Positions 28,375-35,932 of a stretch of DNA of 35,932 nucleotides are shown in pieces. The DNA is from a virus: positions 1-35,932 of IMG/VR virus record IMGVR_UViG_3300005519_000007; one strand, 5' to 3'. Every line of letters begins with the position of its first letter. Positions within the stretch are counted from its first letter, which is position 1. The translations under genes and the position numbers were made by a program. A model generated the notes under the pieces. The model ran no database searches and was not told the DNA's origin. It saw only the letters and a list, made by a program, of their open reading frames with translations.

Positions 28375-30362
28375 ACTTCGAAACGGCCAGCGCCTGCGAC
28401 CTGCGCGACGCCGGCCTGGACAACTACGCCAAGGATCCGTCGACGCACGTCCATTGCTTGGCCTATGGCTGGGGCGACGATCCGTGCGATCTGTGGACGC
28501 CCTACCATCACGACATTGACCCCGCGTTAGCGATGCACATCGCCAACGGCGGACTCGTCTACGCACATAACGCGGCGTTCGAGTTGGCCGTCTGGAACAA
28601 CGTGTGCGTGCCGCGCTACGGCTGGCCGCGGCTGCTGCCCGAGCAGGTCCGCTGCACGATGGCCATGGCCTACGCCATGGGCTTACCGGGCGCGCTCGAG
28701 GATGCCGCGCCGGCGCTGGGCATCGAGCAACGCAAGGACATGGTCGGCAAGCGGGTGATGATGCAGCTGGCAAAGCCGCGCGAGGACGGCAGCTTCTGGA
28801 CGCCGGCCACTGCACCCGACAAGTTCGAGACGCTGTACGCCTACTGCCGCCAGGACGTCGAGGTGGAACGCGCGCTGCATCACAGGCTGATGGAGCTCTC
28901 GGACGACGAGCAGAAGCTGTGGCAGCTGGACTACCGGATCAACCAGCGCGGCGTGCGCGTCGACCTGGCCGCGATCGGCAAGGCGATGATCCTCGTGGAC
29001 AAGGAGCGCGAGCGCCTGAACCGCCAGATGCTCATCACCACGGGCGGCGTGGTCGGCTCCTGCACCGAGGTGCAGCTGCTGGTCAAGTGGATCCGCAACC
29101 AGGGCGTGACGATCGACGGCCTGGCCAAGGCGGACGTGCTGGACGCCCTGACCGGCGAGCTTCCCGTGGGAGTTCGCCGCGCGCTCGAACTGCGCAAGGA
29201 AGCAGCCAAGTCCAGCACCGCCAAGCTGCTGGCCATGGCCAAGCGCGCCGGCCCGGACGGCCGTGTGCGCGGCATCCACCAGTACCATGGCGCTGCCACG
29301 GGTCGCTGGGCTGGCCGCGGCATCCAGACGCAGAACCTGCCGCGGCCGCGCAAGGGGACCAAGCCCCACCACATCGACGACATGATCGGCCACTTCCACG
29401 ACGGCGCCTACATCGACCTGATGTACGGTCCCACGATGGACGCGCTGTCCGACTGCATCCGCGGCATGCTGGTCCCCGACCCGGGCCGCGACCTGATCGC
29501 CATGGACTTCAGCGCCATCGAGGCGCGCGTGCTGGCGTGGCTGGCGGGCCAGGAGTCGATCCTCGAGATCTTCCGCACGCACGGGAAGATCTACGAGCAC
29601 CAGGCCGCCGGCATCTACCACGTCAACCTGGCGGACGTGGATGACGCCATGCGCCAGATCGGCAAGGTGGCCGTGCTGGCCCTGGGCTACGGCGGTGGGG
29701 TCGGCGCCTTCCAGTCCATGGCCAAGGTCTACGGGGTCAAGGTGCCCGATGCCGAAGCCGACGACATCAAGAAGGCGTGGCGCGACGTCAACCCGGCCAT
29801 CGTCAATTACTGGTACCGCCTCGAGGACGCCGCCATCCGCGCGCTGACCGAGGGCGGCGTGCAGTTCGCCGGCCACCGCGACAGGCCCATCGCCTTCAAG
29901 AAGTCCGGCTCGTTCCTCTGGTGCAGGCTGCCCAGCGGCCGCGTGCTGTGCTACCCGTACCCGGAGATCCAGGAAATCCAGACGCCGTGGGGCGAGGCCA
30001 AGGAGGCGCTCACCTACATGACGGTCGTGGACGACAACACCCGGCGCAAGGGCAAGATGCTGCCTGACCCGGCAGCCAAGGGCAGCTGGCAGCGGATCTC
30101 CACGTACGGCGGGTCGCTGGCCGAGAACGTGACCCAGGCCGTGGCCCGGGACCTGCTGGCCGCCGCCCTCGTCCGACTGGAGGACGCCGGCTTCAACACC
30201 GTCATGCATATTCACGACGAGTGTGTTGTGGAAATCTCAACGTCATCTGACAATCGCACCATCGACGCCGTCAAGGCGCTGATGGAAACGCTGCCCGCCT
30301 GGGCAGCTGGTCTTCCGGTCGCCGCCGAGGGATGGCGTGGCCGCCGGTATCGCAAGGGGTAA
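28305..30362 (+). CDS. Family A DNA polymerase with 3'-5' exonuclease, ~685 aa
   Basis: Exonuclease motifs: LDFET (exo I, D24/E26), AHNAAFE (exo II) and YCRQDVEVE (exo III) near the N-terminus. Polymerase motifs: MDFSAIEARV (motif A, catalytic D401), RQIGKVAVLALGYGGG (motif B, R450, K454) and IHDECVVE (motif C, catalytic D638). No 5'-nuclease domain is present, as in phage T7-type PolA. The start is uncertain. The frame is open from ATG 28242, but its first ~35 residues overlap the membrane ORF and look non-conserved. GTG 28305, with GGGAA eight bases upstream, lies closer to the conserved HLDFE. The enzyme would replicate the phage genome together with the primase-helicase three genes on. 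Confidence 0.88.
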   Translation: MDRAVDRSRVLAGDPRAALAVHLDFETASACDLRDAGLDNYAKDPSTHVHCLAYGWGDDPCDLWTPYHHDIDPALAMHIANGGLVYAHNAAFELAVWNNVCVPRYGWPRLLPEQVRCTMAMAYAMGLPGALEDAAPALGIEQRKDMVGKRVMMQLAKPREDGSFWTPATAPDKFETLYAYCRQDVEVERALHHRLMELSDDEQKLWQLDYRINQRGVRVDLAAIGKAMILVDKERERLNRQMLITTGGVVGSCTEVQLLVKWIRNQGVTIDGLAKADVLDALTGELPVGVRRALELRKEAAKSSTAKLLAMAKRAGPDGRVRGIHQYHGAATGRWAGRGIQTQNLPRPRKGTKPHHIDDMIGHFHDGAYIDLMYGPTMDALSDCIRGMLVPDPGRDLIAMDFSAIEARVLAWLAGQESILEIFRTHGKIYEHQAAGIYHVNLADVDDAMRQIGKVAVLALGYGGGVGAFQSMAKVYGVKVPDAEADDIKKAWRDVNPAIVNYWYRLEDAAIRALTEGGVQFAGHRDRPIAFKKSGSFLWCRLPSGRVLCYPYPEIQEIQTPWGEAKEALTYMTVVDDNTRRKGKMLPDPAAKGSWQRISTYGGSLAENVTQAVARDLLAAALVRLEDAGFNTVMHIHDECVVEISTSSDNRTIDAVKALMETLPAWAAGLPVAAEGWRGRRYRKG

Positions 30363-30365
30363 GAC

Positions 30366-30566
30366 ATGGACCTGAGCACCCTCACGCTCGACGAGCTCGA
30401 GCGCCACTTCACCGCCAACGGCGACGACGAGAAGGCCAAGCTGATCCGCCGCTGCCTGGACGCCGTGGCCGATGCCAAGACGGAATGCAAGAGCGTGGCC
30501 TACGACGAGGGCTACGACATCGGCTACGAGGCCGGCTACACCGAAGGACTGAACTGCCGTGGCTGA
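30366..30566 (+). CDS. Small acidic phage protein, 66 aa
   Basis: ATG 30366 follows the polymerase stop by three bases, and AAGGGG lies about ten bases upstream of the ATG. MDLSTLTLDELERHFTANGDDEKAKLIRRCLDAVADAKTECKSVAYDEGYDIGYEAGYTEGLNCRG is a helical, acidic protein. Its Gly/Tyr repeat-like end (DEGYDIGYEAGYTEGL) is reminiscent of small phage proteins with repeated GYxxGY turns. Two Cys occur. No known domain. It overlaps the Zn-finger ORF by eight bases, suggesting linked translation. Confidence 0.6.
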   Translation: MDLSTLTLDELERHFTANGDDEKAKLIRRCLDAVADAKTECKSVAYDEGYDIGYEAGYTEGLNCRG

Positions 30567-30747
30567 CATCATCGACGACGCGAACGACCAGGCCGAGATG
30601 ATCCTGGCGATCTCCCTGCGCGAGCGCAAGCCCGTGCTCCCGAGGATCGGCTGCTGCCACAACTGCGAGCACCCGCTGCCCATGGACCGCCTGTTCTGCG
30701 ACGCGGACTGCGCCCAGGACTGGGAGAAGCGGGAGGCGCGTCGGTGA
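30559..30747 (+). CDS. Small zinc-finger protein (DksA/TraR-like or Zn-ribbon), 62 aa
   Basis: The ORF MADIIDDANDQAEMILAISLRERKPVLPRIGCCHNCEHPLPMDRLFCDADCAQDWEKREARR combines an N-terminal acidic helix with a C-terminal four-Cys knuckle (CHNC...FCDADC). The C-x2-C-x12-C-x3-C spacing and 'RLFCDADC.QDWE' are similar to the TraR/DksA C-terminal zinc finger and to small phage Zn-ribbons. TraR-like proteins bind RNA polymerase, but the DksA coiled-coil tip (DxxDxA) is not convincingly there. A DNA-binding or structural zinc role is equally possible. It overlaps the next start by four bases. Confidence 0.6.
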   Translation: MADIIDDANDQAEMILAISLRERKPVLPRIGCCHNCEHPLPMDRLFCDADCAQDWEKREARR

Positions 30748-32921
30748 GTCGCCTCGAACAGGCCCTGGCGCTCGCGCGCCGCGGCTTCTACGTCTTCCCC
30801 GTCGAACCCGGGAAGAAGACGCCGGCGATCAAGGACTGGCCAGCCAAGGCCACCCGGGACACCGACGCGATCAACACCTGGTGGCAACGCCAGGACTTCA
30901 ACATCGGCGTGGCCACGGGCAAGTTCGGCGATGACGCCGCGCTGCTGGTCGTCGACGTCGACACCAAGAACGGCAAGGACGGCAATGCTTCCCTTCTGGC
31001 TCTGGAACTGGGAGGCCAAGAGCTTCCGCTCACCCTCGAGCAAGCGACCCCGAGCGGCGGACGCCATCTCATCTACGCCCACCATGTCGGAGTGCGGCAA
31101 GGCGTCGACGTCCTCGGCTCCGGCCTGGACATTCGCAGCGCAGGCGGCTACATCCTCGGACCCGGCAGCACTATCGACGATCGTGCCTACGCCGAAGCAC
31201 CTGGCATCGCGGCCCCAGTTCCTGCGCCTGAGTGGCTGGTGGCCAGGCTGGGCCGTGTTCGCAGTCGTGGCAGTCGTGATTCTGTCGCCGTTGCTGGCGT
31301 TGATCTGGATCGCGCTGCAGCTCGCGCCACCGACTGGCTCCGCAACCACGCGCCCGTTGCCCGCGACGGCGACGGTGGCGACATCGCCACCTTCAAGGTC
31401 GCCGCGCACCTGAAGGACCTGGGCTGCACGGAAGCCCAGGCGTTCGAGCTCATGGCCACCGACTGGAACGAGCGGTGCGAGCCGCCGTGGGACCACGAGG
31501 ACCTGCGCGACAAGGTCGCTCACGCCTACCGCTACGGCAAGGACGCGCCCGGCATCGCGGCGCCCGAGGCCGTGTTCGATGCGGTCGCGCCTGCGCCCGA
31601 CGCGGAAGCGCCTGACCTGGGCACGCACCCGTTCGATAAGCTGAACCAGGAGTTCGCCTTCATCAAGCGCGGCGCCTTCGTGTTGCAGGAGACGACCGAC
31701 GTCGACGGCCGGTTCTGCACCGAGCACCTGAACATGGCCGAGTTCCACGGCTGGCACGCCAACCGCCCGTTCCAGACTGGCCAGGGTAAGCCGCGGCCCA
31801 TCAGCGAATGGTGGATCGAGTGGACCCAGCGTCGGCAGTACGAGGCCGTGGTGTTCATGCCGCAGCAGGAGTGCGGCCCGCGCTGGTACAACCTGTGGCG
31901 CGGCTTCAGCGTCGAGCCGGCCGACAAGGCCGACCACCCAGCGCTGACCCAGTTCCTCGAGCACGGGCTAAAGAACGTGTGCAACGGGAACACCGAGCAC
32001 TTCACCTGGCTGATGGGGTTCTTTGCCCACATGGTCCAGCGCCCGTGGGAAAAGCCGCTCGTGGCCCTGGTGTTCAAGGGCCGCAAGGGCACGGGCAAGA
32101 ACGCCCTGGTCGAGCGCGTGGGCTCGCTGTTCGGCAACCACTTCATGGTCGCTGACGACGAGCGCTACCTGCTGTCGAACTTCAACAGCCACCTCGAGGC
32201 CAACCTGTTCTTCGTGCTGGACGAGGCAGCGTGGGCGGGCGACAAGCGGGCCGAAGGCAAGCTCAAGGGCCTGACCACCGGCGCCCACCACAACATCGAG
32301 CGCAAGGGCAAGGAAGCGTACAAGGTCCGCAACCTGACCCGGATCGCCATCATCGGCAACGAGGAATGGCTGGTGCCGGCCAGCCACGACGAGCGCCGCT
32401 TCGCGGTGTTCAACGTTGGTGACGGCCGCATGCAGGACCGCTCGTTCTTCGAATCGATGCGCAAGAACATGGAGGCCGGTGGGTACGCCCACCTGCTGCG
32501 CTACCTGCTGGACTTCGACCTGGCCCAGGTGGACGTCAACGCCGCGCCCGTCACCCAGGGGCTGATCGACCAAAAGCACGAGAGCCTGGAGCCGATGGAA
32601 CAGTGGTGGCTGGACAACCTGTACGCCGAAACCATCTCCGGTTCGGACTGGGGCAACGAGTGGCCCACGCAGGTTCCGACCAACCGGCTGCGCGACGCGC
32701 TGGGCCGATGGGCCAAGGCTCGGCAGATCAAGAGCCGTCTCCCGAACGAGAAGCAGTTCGGCTGGCGCCTGAAGAAGATCGCCCCGAGCATCCACCGCGA
32801 CAAGGGCAACAAGTTGCGGCCTGACGACAAGACCTACGCCTATTTCATCCCGAGCCTGGAGCAGCTGCGCCAGGACTGGAACACCTTCATCGGCGCAACC
32901 GTGGACTGGAACGACACATGA
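30744..32921 (+). CDS. Bifunctional primase-helicase (Prim-Pol plus SF3/D5-like), 725 aa
   Basis: The GTG start overlaps the Zn-finger stop (GTGA). N-terminal Prim-Pol domain (~1-165): VEPGKKTPAIKDW, the metal-binding DVD (71-73), SGGRHLIY (104-111) and GGYILGPGS. A primase C-terminal region follows (~195-270). The helicase domain shows Walker A GRKGTGK (446-452), Walker B FFVLDEA (489-495), sensor-type IAIIGNEEW and an arginine-rich SHDERRFAVFNVGDGRMQDRSFF, the DUF5906/D5-like signature. A C-terminal winged-helix-like part ends the protein. It would prime and unwind DNA for the PolA. Completeness of both active sites suggests function. It overlaps the next gene by four bases. Confidence 0.87.
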   Translation: MSRLEQALALARRGFYVFPVEPGKKTPAIKDWPAKATRDTDAINTWWQRQDFNIGVATGKFGDDAALLVVDVDTKNGKDGNASLLALELGGQELPLTLEQATPSGGRHLIYAHHVGVRQGVDVLGSGLDIRSAGGYILGPGSTIDDRAYAEAPGIAAPVPAPEWLVARLGRVRSRGSRDSVAVAGVDLDRAAARATDWLRNHAPVARDGDGGDIATFKVAAHLKDLGCTEAQAFELMATDWNERCEPPWDHEDLRDKVAHAYRYGKDAPGIAAPEAVFDAVAPAPDAEAPDLGTHPFDKLNQEFAFIKRGAFVLQETTDVDGRFCTEHLNMAEFHGWHANRPFQTGQGKPRPISEWWIEWTQRRQYEAVVFMPQQECGPRWYNLWRGFSVEPADKADHPALTQFLEHGLKNVCNGNTEHFTWLMGFFAHMVQRPWEKPLVALVFKGRKGTGKNALVERVGSLFGNHFMVADDERYLLSNFNSHLEANLFFVLDEAAWAGDKRAEGKLKGLTTGAHHNIERKGKEAYKVRNLTRIAIIGNEEWLVPASHDERRFAVFNVGDGRMQDRSFFESMRKNMEAGGYAHLLRYLLDFDLAQVDVNAAPVTQGLIDQKHESLEPMEQWWLDNLYAETISGSDWGNEWPTQVPTNRLRDALGRWAKARQIKSRLPNEKQFGWRLKKIAPSIHRDKGNKLRPDDKTYAYFIPSLEQLRQDWNTFIGATVDWNDT

Positions 32922-33124
32922 ACGACAAGATCACCCACCTGACGGCTGCCGAGGTGGCCGAGCGACTGCGCGTCTCGATCGGGACGCTGGCCAACATCCG
33001 ATGCAAGGGCGGCGGCCCGCGCTTCATCCACTTCGGCCGGCGCGTGCTCTACCCGCTGGTCGAAGTGGAGCGGTTCGAACGCGAGCTGCTGCAGTCGTCG
33101 ACGTCGTCAGCGAAGAACCTCTGA
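32918..33124 (+). CDS. AlpA/excisionase-like helix-turn-helix protein, 68 aa
   Basis: ATG 32918 overlaps the primase-helicase stop (ATGA). The sequence MNDKITHLTAAEVAERLRVSIGTLANIRCKGGGPRFIHFGRRVLYPLVEVERFERELLQ carries the 'LT..E.A..L.VS..TL...R..G.GP.F...G.R..Y....V..(F/W)' pattern of the MerR-type AlpA/HTH_17 excisionases and DNA-binding regulators. Sitting as the last gene before the attachment end, it is a good candidate for the phage excisionase. Its integrase partner is not in the window. It converges with the lipoprotein gene and overlaps its 3' end by 18 bases. Confidence 0.7.
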   Translation: MNDKITHLTAAEVAERLRVSIGTLANIRCKGGGPRFIHFGRRVLYPLVEVERFERELLQSSTSSAKNL

Positions 33125-33448
33125 ACAGCGGGACGTCTTCCACATCCCGATGGTGTCGCGCGTGACCCGCAGCGACACGATCTTGCCGCCCTTGTCGGCC
33201 TCGATCTGCAGCACGCAGGTCGGGGTCGACAGGGGCTCGCCGCTTGCGCGGGCGTCCGATCGCCATTCGTAGAGGGTGTTGCCGTCCGTCAACTGGGTGG
33301 ACCGCGCCGGCATCCCCCGCTCGCGGAAGAAGTCGTCGGCCTGGGTGCCGACGTAGCGGTCATTGGCTGCCACCACGGCCTTGGCGCGGGTGGTGCATCC
33401 GGCCAGGATGGCGCAGATGCAGACGATGGAGCCGACCAGGTTTCGCAT
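33107..33448 (-). CDS. Lipoprotein at the prophage right end, 113 aa
   Basis: MRNLVGSIVCICAILAGCTTRAKAVVAAN has a lipobox (LAGC) ending in Cys18, giving a mature lipoprotein of ~95 residues. The body DRYVGTQADDFFRERGMPARSTQLTDGNTLYEWRSDARASGEPLSTPTCVLQIEADKGGKIVSLRVTRDTIGMWKTSRCSEVLR is a small beta-rich fold resembling SmpA/OmlA-like lipoproteins. It has a 'G.PARS..L.DG..LYEW' strand pair and two further Cys that could be disulphide-linked. It is transcribed toward the phage early operon and away from the tRNAs. It could be a lysogenic-conversion gene or a host gene beside the attachment site. Confidence 0.65.
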   Translation of the reverse strand: MRNLVGSIVCICAILAGCTTRAKAVVAANDRYVGTQADDFFRERGMPARSTQLTDGNTLYEWRSDARASGEPLSTPTCVLQIEADKGGKIVSLRVTRDTIGMWKTSRCSEVLR

Positions 33449-33543
33449 TTGTCTTGCGTCCAGTGTGCGACCAAGACCTTATGCGCTGGTCGGATTCTCT
33501 ACATCGTCGCCCTTGTAAGTTGTTGATTTACAAGGCATTTCGG

Positions 33544-33619
33544 TGGTGGGCCCTGAGTGACTCGAACACTCGACCTACGGATTAAGAGTCCGCTGCTCTA
33601 CCAACTGAGCTGAGAGCCC
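33544..33619 (-). tRNA. tRNA-Lys (CUU anticodon)
   Basis: Read on the minus strand the 76 bases start GGGCTCTCAGCTCAGTTGG and end GGGCCCACCA. The 7-bp acceptor stem (one G-T), D-stem GCTC/GAGC and anticodon stem GCGGA/TCCGT all pair. The T-arm with GTTCGA and the encoded CCA are present, and the anticodon loop CTCTTAA gives anticodon CTT. Its 3' end faces the prophage, making it the likely integration target. Confidence 0.95.
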
Positions 33620-33766
33620 GAAATTCTCGGTTGCCGTCGTCGCGTTGTCGCGATCACAACAGCCTTAAATTCTACTTCGACTTCCGCTCGACCTGCAAGC
33701 AGAAAATTCGTCATCTTCCGGAAGATCCGCCCTCGACCGCTGCGTCCTGCGTTGCATCGGCGGAGG

Positions 33767-33842
33767 TGGTGGGTTGTACAGGACTTGAACCTGTGACCAA
33801 CGGATTAAAAGTCCGCTGCTCTACCGACTGAGCTAACAACCC
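33767..33842 (-). tRNA. tRNA-Lys (UUU anticodon)
   Basis: The minus strand reads GGGTTGTTAGCTCAGTCGG at the start and ACAACCCACCA at the end. All four stems pair, CCA is encoded, and the anticodon loop CTTTTAA gives anticodon TTT. It shares the anticodon-stem sequence GCGGA/TCCG with the neighbouring tRNA-Lys, consistent with a tandem pair. It is separated from it by 147 bases with no other feature seen. Confidence 0.95.
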
Positions 33843-33942
33843 GTTTCCGGTAGAGCCAAAAATTCTAGCATGCGCGCTGCAGTTCCTGCAATGGGTGCGC
33901 TGATGCCTCGAGCCGGCGCGACACATCCGGCCTGCTCGCGCC

Positions 33943-34773
33943 TCACTTGAGCAGTTGCGCGATCACCTCGCCGGCGGCCGCCATGCCGAAGCTGGCCGTG
34001 ACGACGACGGTCGATCCGTAGCCGTGGCAGTTCAGCGAGTTGTCGCGGCGGGCCGTGGACGGCACGTCGTCGCCGACCTCGCAGACGGCGTCCTCCGGCG
34101 CGGGCTCGGCCACGCTCTCGCGCGAGAAGACGCAGCGCACGCCGATCTTCCCGGCGCGTGGCGCCCCATGCCGAGAGCGCAGGCGCTGGCGCAGGCTGGC
34201 CAGCAACGGGTCGTGCGTGCTGACGTGCAGGTCGTCGATCTCGATCCTTTCGGCGCGCTGCTTGCCGCCGGCCGCGCCGCAGGTGACGAAGGCGACGCGT
34301 TCGCGGCGCGCCCAGGCGGCGACGGCGAGCTTGGCCTTGGTCTGGTCGCAGGCGTCGATGACGGCGTCGACCTCGATGGGCAGCAGGCCGGGCCAGTTGT
34401 CGGGGTCGACGAACTCCTCGATGCAGTGGACGACACAGCCGGGGTGGATGTCGGCGATGCGGCGCGCGAGCGCCTCGGCCTTGGACAGGCCCAGCGTCGC
34501 GCCGACTGCCTGGATCTGGCGGTTGACGTTGGATTCGGAGACGTGATCGAGGTCGATCAGCACCAGCTGGGCGACGCCGCTGCGCGCCAGCGCCTCCACG
34601 GCCCAGGAGCCGACGCCGCCGAGCCCCACGACGGCCACGCGGGCCGCGCGCACCCGCGCATACCCGCGCGAGCCGTAGAGGCGCTTGAGGCCGCCGAAGC
34701 GGCGCTCGAGGTCGGCGTCGTCCGCCGCGATGACGGGCGAGGTCACCGCGGGAACGTCGCCCACGGCGGTCAC
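33943..34773 (-). CDS. tcdA: tRNA threonylcarbamoyladenosine dehydratase (TcdA), 276 aa
   Basis: This ThiF/E1-like enzyme dehydrates t6A37 of ANN-decoding tRNAs to the cyclic ct6A form in the cytosol. The sequence shows RRFGGLKRLYG, the nucleotide-binding VAVVGLGGVGSWAVEALARSGV (~residues 47-68), DLDHVSESNVNRQ with the adenylation-site pattern, and AVIDACDQTKAKLAVAAWAR. The C-terminal CHGYGSTVVVTASFGMAAAGEVIAQLL is also family-typical. The GTG start 34773 overlaps the cpoB stop (GTGA). Next to two tRNA-Lys genes, whose AAA/AAG codons are read by ct6A-containing tRNA, the location is functionally pleasing. It belongs to the host, not the phage. Confidence 0.88.
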   Translation of the reverse strand: MTAVGDVPAVTSPVIAADDADLERRFGGLKRLYGSRGYARVRAARVAVVGLGGVGSWAVEALARSGVAQLVLIDLDHVSESNVNRQIQAVGATLGLSKAEALARRIADIHPGCVVHCIEEFVDPDNWPGLLPIEVDAVIDACDQTKAKLAVAAWARRERVAFVTCGAAGGKQRAERIEIDDLHVSTHDPLLASLRQRLRSRHGAPRAGKIGVRCVFSRESVAEPAPEDAVCEVGDDVPSTARRDNSLNCHGYGSTVVVTASFGMAAAGEVIAQLLK

Positions 34774-35582
34774 TTCAGCGACTTCAGCCGATCGCGGCCG
34801 GCCGCCGCCGCTTCCGACTTCGGGTACGTCTTGATCAGCTCGCCGAGCGTGACGCGGGCGGCCTTGATGTCCTTCAGCTCGATCTGGCAGTTGGCGATGG
34901 CCAGTTCGGCCTCGGGCGCACGCGGATGATCCGGCGCGGCCGCGATGAAGGTCTTGAAGGTGGCGATGGCGCCCTTGAAGTCGCGGTTGCCGTACTGCGC
35001 GTTGCCCAGCCAGTAGCGCGCCAGGTCGGCGTAGCCGCTGCCCGGCCAGCGGCGCAGGAAGCTGTTGAGGGCGACTTGCGCCTTGTCGAAGTCGCCGGTG
35101 CGCAGCGTGGCGGTGGCCGCGTCGTAGGCCTGCACTTCCTCGGGGTCGGCCGAGAAGGTCTTGCCGTCGAGGTTGACCTGCTGCGGCTCAACGCGCTTCA
35201 GGCGCTCGTCGACGCCTTGCGTGATGTTCTTCTGCTGGCGCTGGACGTCGGACAGGTCCTTGGCCAGCTGCTCGTTCTGGCCGCGCAGCTGGGCCATCTG
35301 CTGGCGCAGCTGCTCGTTCTGGTTGGACAGGTCCAGGAGCGCGTTCTGCAGCTGCTGCAGCTGTTGCGCGTATTGCGAGCCCTGCGACTTGTTGGCGTCC
35401 TCCAGCTGGGAGATGCGCGTGCGCAGGTCGATGATCGCGCGACGCGCCTCGTCGTCGTCGAACAGGCCGGCGTGCGCGTTGCCGCCGACGACGAGCAGGG
35501 CAGCCAGCGCGCAGGCACGGCGCACGGCCGTGACTGCGCGCCAGCGGCGCGACGCTTCCGGGAACGTCACGGCCGCGGACAT
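34770..35582 (-). CDS. cpoB: CpoB (YbgF), Tol-Pal-associated periplasmic cell division coordinator
   Basis: The ATG at 35582 overlaps the pal stop (ATGA), so the longer frame from 35621 is rejected. Residues ~1-40 are a signal peptide (RRACALAALLVVGGNAHA). LFDDDEARRAIIDLRTRISQLED and a Gln-rich coiled coil follow (~residues 48-125), which trimerises CpoB. C-terminal TPR repeats contain YDAATATLRTGDFDKAQVALNSFLRRWPGSGYADLARYWLGNAQY and LGELIKTYPKSEAAAAGRDRLKSLK. In Escherichia coli the protein couples peptidoglycan synthesis by PBP1B to Tol-Pal constriction. The tol-pal-cpoB order identifies the host side of the window. Confidence 0.9.
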   Translation of the reverse strand: MSAAVTFPEASRRWRAVTAVRRACALAALLVVGGNAHAGLFDDDEARRAIIDLRTRISQLEDANKSQGSQYAQQLQQLQNALLDLSNQNEQLRQQMAQLRGQNEQLAKDLSDVQRQQKNITQGVDERLKRVEPQQVNLDGKTFSADPEEVQAYDAATATLRTGDFDKAQVALNSFLRRWPGSGYADLARYWLGNAQYGNRDFKGAIATFKTFIAAAPDHPRAPEAELAIANCQIELKDIKAARVTLGELIKTYPKSEAAAAGRDRLKSLK

Positions 35583-35932
35583 CACTTGCTGCGCAGTTCG
35601 ACGCGGCGATTCTTCGCCCACGCCGATTCGTCATGGCCGTCGACCGCCGGACGCTCCTTGCCGTAGCTCACCGCTTCCAGCTGCGAGTCGCCCACGCCCA
35701 GCACCTTCATCTGCTGGACGACGGCCTCGGCGCGCTTCTGGCCGAGGGCCAGGTTGTATTCGCTGCCGCCGCGTTCGTCGGTGTGGCCTTCGGCCACTTC
35801 CTTGGCGCCCGAGTTGGCCTTGAGCAGCTTGGCGTGGGCCTCGACGATCGGGCGGAATTCGTCCTTGACGACGTAGCTGTCGAAGTCGAAGTAGATGACG
35901 CGATCGAGCGTGATGGGCACGACCGGCTGGCT
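35582..35932 (-). CDS. pal: Pal, peptidoglycan-associated lipoprotein (5' end outside window)
   Basis: The 117 codons in view hold the OmpA-like domain: VIYFDFDSYVVKDEF, AEGHTDERGGSEYNLALGQKRAEAV with the diaminopimelate-binding Asp/Arg region, and AVSYGKERPAV...AKNRRVEL. The lipoprotein signal lies beyond the right edge. The frame continues open through the last base. Pal anchors the outer membrane to peptidoglycan and works with TolB and CpoB in envelope constriction at division. The pal-cpoB overlap shows coupled translation. Confidence 0.92.
   Translation of the reverse strand, partial: SQPVVPITLDRVIYFDFDSYVVKDEFRPIVEAHAKLLKANSGAKEVAEGHTDERGGSEYNLALGQKRAEAVVQQMKVLGVGDSQLEAVSYGKERPAVDGHDESAWAKNRRVELRSK

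Noticed and set aside
1-35932. CRISPR arrays, insertion sequences, integrase, lysis genes
   Set aside because: No regularly spaced repeats, transposase motifs, recombinase active-site motifs or holin/endolysin genes were recognised; integrase and lysis genes are expected outside the window.

Overview
The window is the right-hand part of an integrated, high-GC podovirus-type prophage, followed by the host chromosome. The phage genes recall the Bordetella BPP-1 / Burkholderia BcepC6B group: a Bbp19-family protein, a BPP-1-like capsid block, a PolA with a primase-helicase, and DUF2800 and DUF2815 proteins. The flanking pal-cpoB genes, tRNA-Lys pair and base composition suggest a betaproteobacterium of the order Burkholderiales. 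This assignment is by recognition, not by database search.

Layout. Positions 1-15631 (minus strand) hold the virion block in transcription order: small terminase, large terminase, a small protein, portal, two small proteins (one Bbp19-like), scaffold, two small proteins, major capsid, cement-like protein, two small proteins, tail adaptor, tail nozzle, a GNAT-like protein and three internal (ejection) proteins, the last cut by the left edge. Positions 15697-17213 (plus strand) hold a run of very small phage ORFs, then terminators and a 0.5 kb non-coding stretch. A lysogeny switch follows: a minus-strand cI-like repressor (17711-18304) and a plus-strand Cro-like gene (18482). From 18814 to 33124 a rightward early operon carries a RuvC-like nuclease, a DUF3310 protein, two C-type-lectin/DUF1566-like proteins, two DNA methyltransferases, an SNF2 helicase, a Cas4/RecB-type nuclease (DUF2800), a DUF2815 protein, family A DNA polymerase, primase-helicase and an AlpA/Xis-like protein. 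A lipoprotein gene and two tRNA-Lys genes (CUU, UUU) mark the probable attachment end. Host genes tcdA, cpoB and pal follow. No integrase, lysis gene or tail fibre lies in the window; these are probably to its left.

The most striking content is a decayed diversity-generating retroelement (DGR) at about 19.8-20.95 kb. Two paralogous genes end in 90-bp segments that differ at 22 positions. None of these differences is at a third codon position, and they are confined to codons that could descend from adenine-rich template codons. Each segment closes on the same adenine-free GC-rich block. This is the fingerprint of adenine-directed mutagenic retrohoming. Directly downstream, the first codons of an Avd-like gene run out of frame into what looks like the last ~50 codons of a DGR reverse transcriptase. 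The template repeat and most of the reverse transcriptase therefore appear to have been deleted, leaving two frozen variable proteins.

A second system-level signal is a 17-bp palindrome (consensus GTTGCGATTATCGCAAC) found five times. Four copies overlap -10 or -35 elements of promoters with 17-bp spacers, in front of the structural, small-ORF, Cro-like and replication transcription units. It is probably the operator of the prophage repressor or its Cro-like partner.
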